Virus record (IMG/VR): IMGVR_UViG_3300031566_000432
Location: 1 to 21,596 of that record
DNA length: 21,596 nucleotides
Reading direction: 5' to 3' (one strand)
From: a virus
The position numbers were made by a program, and so were the translations under genes. Under the pieces are notes generated by a model. The model was given only the letters and a program-made list of their open reading frames with translations, did not search any database and had not been told where the DNA came from. Shown in pieces: positions 16,537-21,596 of the stretch (positions within the stretch are counted from its first letter, which is position 1; each line of letters begins with the position of its first letter).

Positions 16537-16860
16537 TTATTGGGTTCGCCGCTGCGCGAGGCGGCGGCTCTCTTCGATCATCGTTCGGTCGTCCATGTGC
16601 AGGTAGTTCATCAGCTTCAGGATCACCGATCGACGGCCCTCGTTGTAGGCCGTCTGCATCGGATCGCCCTGAACGTAGCTCGGAGACACCTGCCGGCAGT
16701 AGGCCGCCAGGAAGTCGAGAACGTCCCGCCCGGACGGGCTCTCGAAGGTGGTCTTGATCAGCCCGATCATCTTGTCCAGCTCGATGTGCAGCTTGGCTGC
16801 GGCATCCAGCTCTTCCTGAGAGGGCTTCTCGTCATACCCGAGATACTCGTCCAGACTCAC
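16537..16860 (-). CDS. Bbp19-like small structural protein
   Basis: 107 residues, GTG start at 16860 overlapping the portal stop as GTGA. After an acidic helical start, it has FESPSGRDVLDFLAAYCRQ (about 39-57), then MQTAYNEGRRSVILKLMNYL (68-87). The pattern 'GR-x-VL ... C ... A-x-NEGRR-x-V-x-L' matches the Bbp19 family, small proteins encoded near the portal or scaffold gene in many podoviruses (first named in Bordetella phage BPP-1). Their exact role is not settled. It ends 12 bases before the scaffold start. Confidence 0.85.
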   Translation of the reverse strand: MSLDEYLGYDEKPSQEELDAAAKLHIELDKMIGLIKTTFESPSGRDVLDFLAAYCRQVSPSYVQGDPMQTAYNEGRRSVILKLMNYLHMDDRTMIEESRRLAQRRTQ

Positions 16861-18500
16861 GCGTTGTTGCCTTGCGATTGCGCGGCTTCGAGCGAAGCGC
16901 CCGCGCTGATCAGCTTCGCGCCCGTTTCGCCGGCCTGCATGAGCGTCTGTTGCATCTGCTGCCGCTCAGCCTCTTCGGCCTTCGCGCGGCGGATCTGGAT
17001 GACGCCGTCGCGGGAACGCATCGCCTCGACCGGCGTTCCGTTCGCCGCGTAGATCGCGCGGATGCCCTCGTCGAGGTCGACGTTGTCCATCACATCCGGG
17101 TCAGCCTGCGCCATCTGCAGCGCCGCGTTGAAGCTCTCCATGATCGCCTGTGCGTCGCCCTGCTTCTGGGCGCGGGCAACCGGGGATACGTATTCGATCT
17201 TGATCGGTTGGCCCGCCAGGAAGTCCGGGACTTCCGGGAAGTCTCCGCGCCGACTCTCGATGCCGTACACGCGAGCGATCATGGGCTCGAGCAGTTCGAC
17301 CGCGAGACGACCGAGAGTCGGCGACAGAATTCGCTGGGATTGGCGCGCGAGCTCCAGAACCTGGGTCGCGGTCATGCGAGGATCCTGAAAGGCCTGCAGG
17401 ATCTCGTGGTGAAAGGCGCGCTGGATGTTCTTCGTGCGCGACTCGATCATCTCGAAGTTCCAGTTGAGCTGACCGCGATGCTCCAGATACCGGACCGGGT
17501 CGCGCGTTCCGCCATCGTTTGCGACGACGATCTGCGCGTTCGGCGTGAGTCGCACCGAGCTGCCGGCCAGCACCGAGTCGTGATCGACGAGGACCGGCGG
17601 GTCGCTGGCCTTCTCGACGTTGCGGATGAACGTGCGCCAGATGCTGTTGAGCATCTTCTGGTCGGGGAGCGAGTCGACGCCGGGGCCGCGACCGTACAAT
17701 TCGCCCGTGTCCACCGACCAGCGCGGAACCATGTACGGGTTCTCTCGGAAGCCGCCTTCGCGGATCTTCTCCTTGCCCTTCAGCGAGATCCAGACCGACT
17801 CCCACGCCATACCCGACGCATCGATCTTCCCAGGCGTTGGCATCGCGCGCTTTCGGACGTGGTGTAGAAACTCGAATTCGCGTTCGGGGCGCTTCTCGGT
17901 GACCTTCCTGATGTCGTCCGGAGTGTCGTCCCCGAAGAATTCGACCGCCTTCCACGCCTGCAGCGAGAACTTCCGGAACACCACCACGATCTGGCCGGAG
18001 TGGTCCGTGTCGATGTACGTCTCGGCAAGCGGCCGGGAGATGAAGCGCGCTCCGATCTCCGGATCTTCTTCAATGTAGAGAACCCCCGTTCCGAATCCGG
18101 AGAGGTCTTGGTACAACTCTGCGACCTGGGTCGTGAAGCCAGACTTCGGTCGCTGGAAGGCCGTGCGGATCCGCTTCTTGACGAAGTCGAGGAAGCGGAC
18201 CGCTTCGTCCATCTCGTTCAGGATGTCCATCTCGTAACGGAGGTCGAACCAGTCGGCGGTTGCGGGGTTTGTGAGGAGCGAGTGGAGCGCGGCAGCGAGA
18301 AGATTGTTGCTGTCGCGGGAGGTCGTGTCGTAGATCCGGACGCCGCGCTGGCGTCCCGGCTCGCGCTTCGCCTGGAAGTTGCGTCGCTCGAGGCTGTAGT
18401 CCGAGATCTCCTGCCAGTGGGACTCCCAGTGGTGCCGGTCCCCTTCGAGCGTCCCGAAGTAGGTGCAGATCTTCTTCGCCTCTGCCTGGGAGATCGCCAT
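16857..18500 (-). CDS. Portal protein (head-to-tail connector, T7 gp8-like)
   Basis: 547 residues, ATG at 18500 directly after the TAG of the preceding gene. The N-terminus has HWQEISDYSLERRNFQ, then GVRIYDTTSRDSNNLLAAAL (about 53-72), then DWFDLRYE. The central region includes WSVDTGELYGRGPGVDSL and the C-terminal part DPRMTATQVLELARQSQRIL followed by LGRLAVELLEPMIARVYGI. These are the characteristic blocks of podovirus head-tail connecting proteins, which form the 12-subunit ring through which DNA is packaged and ejected. T7 gp8 is 536 residues, so length agrees. The C-terminal ~60 residues are Gln/Ala-rich and probably helical. Flanked by terminase and scaffold genes in the standard order. 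Confidence 0.95.
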   Translation of the reverse strand: MAISQAEAKKICTYFGTLEGDRHHWESHWQEISDYSLERRNFQAKREPGRQRGVRIYDTTSRDSNNLLAAALHSLLTNPATADWFDLRYEMDILNEMDEAVRFLDFVKKRIRTAFQRPKSGFTTQVAELYQDLSGFGTGVLYIEEDPEIGARFISRPLAETYIDTDHSGQIVVVFRKFSLQAWKAVEFFGDDTPDDIRKVTEKRPEREFEFLHHVRKRAMPTPGKIDASGMAWESVWISLKGKEKIREGGFRENPYMVPRWSVDTGELYGRGPGVDSLPDQKMLNSIWRTFIRNVEKASDPPVLVDHDSVLAGSSVRLTPNAQIVVANDGGTRDPVRYLEHRGQLNWNFEMIESRTKNIQRAFHHEILQAFQDPRMTATQVLELARQSQRILSPTLGRLAVELLEPMIARVYGIESRRGDFPEVPDFLAGQPIKIEYVSPVARAQKQGDAQAIMESFNAALQMAQADPDVMDNVDLDEGIRAIYAANGTPVEAMRSRDGVIQIRRAKAEEAERQQMQQTLMQAGETGAKLISAGASLEAAQSQGNNA

Positions 18501-18770
18501 CTACGCGCCCGCCCCTGGCTGGGGGCCGCCCGGGACGGCGGTCGAGCCGCCGAGGATCGTCTGCGCGACTTGCGGCTTCCCGAGAGTCTGCGGATTCAGG
18601 ATGGTCGATCTGCGGCCTTGCTGGTTCGCGGAGGATCGCAGGGCGCGACGGCGGGCCTCTTCGGCCTGGGGGTCGCCGATCGAAGGCGGCCCTTTCGGCC
18701 CCTTCGGCTTGGTGGCGGCCTGCGCGGCGACGCCTGCGATAGCGATGATCGCGGGAAGCACAGCCATCAT
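18501..18770 (-). CDS. Small hydrophobic-N-terminus phage protein between terminase and portal
   Basis: 89 residues if translated from the ATG at 18770 (ATGA overlap with the large terminase stop), 88 from the next codon, also ATG, at 18767. GGAGG is 4 bases before the first and 7 before the second, which makes the second better spaced. The N-terminus MAVLPAIIAIAGVAAQAAT looks like a signal peptide or membrane anchor, followed by a basic, Pro/Gly-rich, probably disordered remainder with RRSTILNPQTLG and QTILGGSTAVPGG. A '(R/A)-x-(S/A)TIL' motif in a small gene between terminase and portal is common in podoviruses; the function is unknown to me. An open frame extending upstream to 19067 is rejected because it overlaps the terminase. 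Confidence 0.78.
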   Translation of the reverse strand: MMAVLPAIIAIAGVAAQAATKPKGPKGPPSIGDPQAEEARRRALRSSANQQGRRSTILNPQTLGKPQVAQTILGGSTAVPGGPQPGAGA

Positions 18771-20224
18771 GACCCTCCGTCGAACGGATTCCAGTCGTGC
18801 TCTGCAACGGGCGCGTATCCCGCGACCGCCACCTGGGGCGTTCGCGCGAAACGTAGCATCATCACGGCCTGCCGCAGAGCCGAGAGCACGTCGTCGTTCT
18901 TCTTCACGATCTGGCCGTCCTTGCGGTGGTAGGTGCCGAACTCGTGCCAGAATTGCGTCAGATGCGAGAAGGCCTTGAACCGGCCGGTCTGCATGCGGCT
19001 CAGCAGGATGTGGACGCCGGCCTCTGGCGAGTAGCCGCCCTCCTTGAACGTCGAGTGCTCGCGCCACATCTTCAGGCCCTCCTTGCGGTAGACCTCGGCC
19101 ACCGGACCCGAATCGCCCCAGTCGCGATGACCGTCGTGGGGCCAGAAGACCGGGATGCCCGACTCCATGTGCCGCTCCCCGTCCCAGGCCTTCAGGCTCG
19201 AAGCGTGGATCGCCGGGACCATCTGCTTTTCCTTGTAGCAGTTGACCAGGATCAACAAGTCCGATTCGCGGTCATAGGCAACTTCGACTGCCGCGAACGG
19301 GTGGTCGCCGTAGCCAAAGTCGACCGCGCGGGCGCGCAGCCAGTGAGTCGGTATCTGGAAGGACTCGATCTCGAGCGTGCTCTGCGGGACGGTGAAGATC
19401 TTCCCCTCGCCCAGCATCGGCAGCCCGCGAGAGCGGGCGTCGCGCTCGTGCTCCGGGTAGGCCGCGATGATCTGTGCCCGGTCGTCTTCGTCGTAATGCA
19501 GCGCCTCCGAGATGTCCATCGTCACGAGCCCGCGGTCCTTGGTGTCGGGCGTCGGGTAGAAGTGCGTCACGAGTTCCGACAGGCCGAGCAGCGGCGTCAT
19601 CGTCGAGTAGATCACCCCGCCCGTTGCCGAGATGCGTGCGAGGCACTCCGTGTAGATGTCGATCGGGCACTCTTCGTCGAGCCAGATGCCGTCGAGCGTC
19701 ATCGTCTGGAATGCCTTGCGGCCCTGTTCGTAGGCCTTGAACTGGCAAAACGAAAAGCCGCCCGTGACGTGTCGCACGAGGAACGAGTCGACGAGGTCGC
19801 TCATGCCGCGCGCCATCGTCGGTTTCTTCGCGAGTGCGGAACGCGGGACTGTCCCCGTGCCCCACTGGCCGGGGTCGCCTAACAAGATTCGCTGCGGCCC
19901 CGCGCGCACCTGTTCGTTGTTCGTGTTCGCGCACCAGAAGCGAGTCGGGCGCGTGAAGCGGCGTCCCTCCCACCAGTCCGGGTAGTCTCCGGTCAGGTGG
20001 TAAGAGGTTTCGTTGCCGGCGCAGAGGGTCTTGCCGAGCTGGTTGCCCGCGAGGAGGGCTCGCTCGCGCGTTCGCAGGTTGTGGAAGGTGAGCTGTTTAG
20101 GATACGGCGTGTAGCCGGCGATCTTCCGAAGGCTCAGGGCCTTCAGGATTCTCCCCATCTCCCGCAATTCGGAGTCCGAGGCGGGGCGCTCGCTGTCGGA
20201 TCCAGGCTCGCTGCTCGTCGTCAT
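18767..20224 (-). CDS. terL: Terminase large subunit
   Basis: 485 residues, ATG at 20224 with a weak GGTGG upstream. The ATPase half has a Walker A-like AGNQLGKT (59-66), Walker B GIWLDEE (179-185) and a STMTP coupling motif (207-211). The nuclease half has AVDFGYGDHP (D302) and NDDVLSALRQA (D444/D445), consistent with the RNase H-like metal site. This is the packaging motor that cuts concatemeric DNA and drives it through the portal. The first ~20 residues are Ser/Glu-rich and lie in the 128 bases that overlap the small subunit gene. An internal ATG at 20158 would reduce that overlap, but its GGGAG directly touches the start codon, so it is less likely. Confidence 0.94.
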   Translation of the reverse strand: MTTSSEPGSDSERPASDSELREMGRILKALSLRKIAGYTPYPKQLTFHNLRTRERALLAGNQLGKTLCAGNETSYHLTGDYPDWWEGRRFTRPTRFWCANTNNEQVRAGPQRILLGDPGQWGTGTVPRSALAKKPTMARGMSDLVDSFLVRHVTGGFSFCQFKAYEQGRKAFQTMTLDGIWLDEECPIDIYTECLARISATGGVIYSTMTPLLGLSELVTHFYPTPDTKDRGLVTMDISEALHYDEDDRAQIIAAYPEHERDARSRGLPMLGEGKIFTVPQSTLEIESFQIPTHWLRARAVDFGYGDHPFAAVEVAYDRESDLLILVNCYKEKQMVPAIHASSLKAWDGERHMESGIPVFWPHDGHRDWGDSGPVAEVYRKEGLKMWREHSTFKEGGYSPEAGVHILLSRMQTGRFKAFSHLTQFWHEFGTYHRKDGQIVKKNDDVLSALRQAVMMLRFARTPQVAVAGYAPVAEHDWNPFDGGS

Positions 20225-20675
20225 TCATGTCCACCACGCGGAGGCCCACTTCGCCGGCAGCGGCGCGCACGAACTTCCGCAGATCCGCACCGGTCAGTTT
20301 TTCGAGCTCTGCATCGAGATTGTCGAGGATCAGCCGCTCGGCGAACATGCCGAGTTCCTTCCCGACGAGTTCGTAGCCTCGGTTCACGGCGGAAGCGTTG
20401 CCGCTCTCGCTCGCGCGCGAGATGTTGTCCTTCAGCCCGCCGAGCACCCAGGCGCGGTCGACCTTGGCGCGGTAGATGCCGTCCTCCCCGCACTCCTCTT
20501 GCAGCTCCGCGATGCGGGCAGCGATCTCGGGGCGGCCCATGAGTTCGGAGCCGCGCTTGCCGGCGTACTTGCGGCTGGTTTCGTAGCCGGCCGCAAGGTA
20601 GGCCTCCGTGCGCCGCATCCCCTGCATGGTGGCCCTGCAGAACTGCTCGTGTCGTTGGTTCTTCAGCTCGGGCAT
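20097..20675 (-). CDS. terS: Terminase small subunit
   Basis: 192 residues, ATG at 20675. The N-terminal NQRHEQFCRATMQGMRRTEA then YLAAGYETSRKYAGKRGSEL (about 6-45) is the helix-turn-helix region typical of phage small terminases, followed by RPEIAARIAELQEE and a central helical oligomerisation region (EKLTGADLRKFVRAA, 124-138). It recognises phage DNA and stimulates the large subunit. No Shine-Dalgarno site is visible before the start. Its last ~42 codons overlap the start of the large terminase gene in another frame. It is the first minus-strand gene of the block and faces a plus-strand gene across a 29-base gap. Confidence 0.9.
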   Translation of the reverse strand: MPELKNQRHEQFCRATMQGMRRTEAYLAAGYETSRKYAGKRGSELMGRPEIAARIAELQEECGEDGIYRAKVDRAWVLGGLKDNISRASESGNASAVNRGYELVGKELGMFAERLILDNLDAELEKLTGADLRKFVRAAAGEVGLRVVDMNDDEQRAWIRQRAPRLGLRIAGDGENPEGPEPSEDRRLHAVS

Positions 20676-20704
20676 CGGTGTCGATCGTACCGTATTATCG
20701 CCCC
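20676..20704. promoter_or_regulatory. Divergent start region with an AT-rich box
   Basis: Only 29 bases separate the small terminase start from the plus-strand start. The single AT-rich stretch in this GC-rich surrounding gives TATTAT on the plus strand (20693-20698) and GATAAT on the minus strand (20699-20694), both -10-like. The plus-strand ATG at 20705 is 7 bases after TATTAT, where transcription would begin, so that mRNA may be leaderless. No good -35 box is found at normal spacing for either direction, so this is a weak call. Confidence 0.35.
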
Positions 20705-21205
20705 ATGCCTGCCAAACCCTACCGTCCGCCGCCGCTCGGCGCGATCGCGACCGGGCGAAATTCGGCCTTCAATATCCCGCGCAACACGCAAGGCCAGTAT
20801 CCCTTCGAGGAGTTGGCGCAGTTCGTTGCGAACACCGCACTCCCTGGGGCACCGCTCGCTACCGATCGTCGGGGGCGGCCCATCGAGAAACCGCTCAGCG
20901 ACACGCCGACGCGGGGGCTGCTCTTCCCGGGGCAGACCTTCACCGCGGGCCGTCCCCTGGTGGCGCCCTCGAGCCGAGGCCCCGGGTTCATCGCCGGGGC
21001 AGGCCCGAGCCTGCAGCCCGCCGGCTTCAACCTCGCGCTCGCCCACTTCACCGGGGCCGGGAACCGCAAGGTGTCCGGGACGGTGGATCGGGGCAGGTTC
21101 AACCAGAGCCACTTCGGGCCGCGCACCCAGACGCGCGACGAGCGGCTGGCCTCCGGATCGATCCGCCGCCAGAAGCTCTCCCCCAGAGGAACGACACTGG
21201 GCTGA
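20705..21205 (+). CDS. Hypothetical protein, the only plus-strand gene
   Basis: 166 residues from the ATG at 20705; the frame continues upstream to a GTG at 20678 that has no ribosome binding site either. The protein is basic and rich in Pro, Gly and Arg (AKPYRPPPLGAIATG, FEELAQFVANTALPGAPLAT, GLLFPGQTFTAGRPLV, FNLALAHFTGAGNRKVSG), with no membrane segment. Codons mostly end in G or C, as in the phage genes, and the frame finishes 6 bases before a strong hairpin, which supports a real gene. The Pro/Arg-rich composition suggests a largely unstructured protein. I recognise no family. A competing minus-strand frame (20719-21342) would have to run through the hairpin and has a less protein-like composition. 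Confidence 0.6.
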   Translation: MPAKPYRPPPLGAIATGRNSAFNIPRNTQGQYPFEELAQFVANTALPGAPLATDRRGRPIEKPLSDTPTRGLLFPGQTFTAGRPLVAPSSRGPGFIAGAGPSLQPAGFNLALAHFTGAGNRKVSGTVDRGRFNQSHFGPRTQTRDERLASGSIRRQKLSPRGTTLG

Positions 21206-21211
21206 AACGTA

Positions 21212-21248
21212 GAAGCCCCGCCCGGTGCGGACCTCGAGGCGGGGCTTC
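21212..21248 (+). terminator. Probable terminator hairpin of the plus-strand gene
   Basis: GAAGCCCCGCC (21212-21222) pairs perfectly with GGCGGGGCTTC (21238-21248) around a 15-base loop, starting 6 bases after the stop codon. There is no T-run, only CTATGTG, so termination strength is uncertain. As a perfect inverted repeat it could also act on the minus strand. Confidence 0.7.
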
Positions 21249-21596
21249 CTATGTGGGAGCCCTTGGGTGATGGATGAGGGCCTGGGGGGCCCTCGAGCTC
21301 CGATGTGGCACGGAGCTTGCCCCCGATTTCGCTTGACCGCAAGTCCTAGCTGTCAGACAATCCCCCCGTGTGGGCATGCGACTCGAAATCCAGAGACGCG
21401 GCCTCGGGCTTCTCACTGCCGGGGGGCAGAAGACTCGGGGCTACCCACACAGTCGGCCCGGGTCGGCGGAGTTTCTCTTTTGATTCGCCCGCACGCCCGG
21501 CAACCGAGGGTTCGCCGCCGCCGGAGCGATACACCATCGGTCCGCACGTACGCCCGCGGGCAAACCGGGGCGGCTGACTCTCGGGCGACCAAAGCG
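21249..21596. other. Non-coding right end rich in inverted repeats
   Basis: No convincing gene lies here; frames of 60-70 codons on either strand have no ribosome binding site or family likeness. Hairpins: GAGGGCC/GGCCCTC (21276-21282 with 21288-21294); AGCTCCG/CGGAGCT (21296-21302 with 21311-21317); and GTGTGGG/CCCACAC (21368-21374 with 21444-21450), which encloses CTGCC/GGCAG (21416-21420 with 21425-21429). A pyrimidine run TTTCTCTTTT lies near 21472-21481. It could hold a small structured RNA, terminators, or packaging/terminal sequences. Confidence 0.5.

Noticed and set aside
18501-19067. 188-codon form of the small protein upstream of the portal
   Set aside because: The upstream 99 codons lie inside the large terminase nuclease region in another frame; GGAGG and tandem ATGs at 18770/18767 mark the real start.
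20719-21342. Minus-strand open frame of 207 codons at the right end
   Set aside because: It runs through the 11-bp terminator-like hairpin and is antisense to the better plus-strand frame; composition is Pro/Ser/Arg-rich with no recognisable family.
21340-21540. Cobalamin riboswitch on the minus strand
   Set aside because: Only scattered pieces resemble the consensus; the GGTGxxAATCC element and a transport or B12 gene downstream are absent. A covariance-model scan would settle it.
1-21596. tRNA genes, CRISPR arrays, insertion sequences, integrase or attachment sites
   Set aside because: No cloverleaf with a GGTTCRANNCC arm, no regularly spaced short repeats, no transposase or recombinase-like protein was found on either strand.

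Overview
The window is a stretch of a tailed-phage (podovirus-type) genome or prophage. It has high GC and strongly G/C-ending codons, so the host is probably a high-GC bacterium, most likely a proteobacterium; that host guess is inference only. I see no bacterial housekeeping genes, rRNA, tRNA, CRISPR, integrase, insertion sequence or RNA polymerase gene.

From 20675 down to 1 every gene is on the minus strand. In transcription order they are: small terminase, large terminase (their frames overlap by 128 bases), a small 89-residue protein, portal (T7 gp8-like head-tail connector), a Bbp19-like small structural protein, scaffold, major capsid protein, a probable head decoration protein, a tail adaptor (T7 gp11-like), an unrecognised 170-residue protein, a second adaptor fused to a ~400-residue beta-rich domain, a very long tail nozzle/hub protein (T7 gp12-like), and a block equivalent to the T7 internal core genes 13-14-15-16. 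The core block holds a GNAT-like protein, a Gly-rich/coiled-coil protein, a 957-residue protein ending in an M15-like peptidase domain, and a giant protein running off the left edge after 1179 codons. Most junctions in the terminase-portal and tail/core parts are ATGA, GTGA, TGATG or directly abutting, so translation is probably coupled along one transcript. The capsid part (16.5-13.8 kb) instead has real gaps, three of which carry GC-rich hairpins close to strong Shine-Dalgarno sites.

At the right end, one plausible plus-strand gene (20705-21205) runs divergently from the small terminase gene. It starts without a ribosome binding site about 7 bases after a TATTAT box and ends at an 11-bp GC-rich hairpin. 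The last ~350 bases are non-coding and rich in inverted repeats.

The gene order is that of a standard T7-type virion module. The unusual parts are the duplicated adaptor with a fused appendage, five repeated modules inserted in the hub protein, and a peptidoglycan-peptidase-like domain on the gp15-like core protein instead of a transglycosylase at the start of the gp16-like protein.
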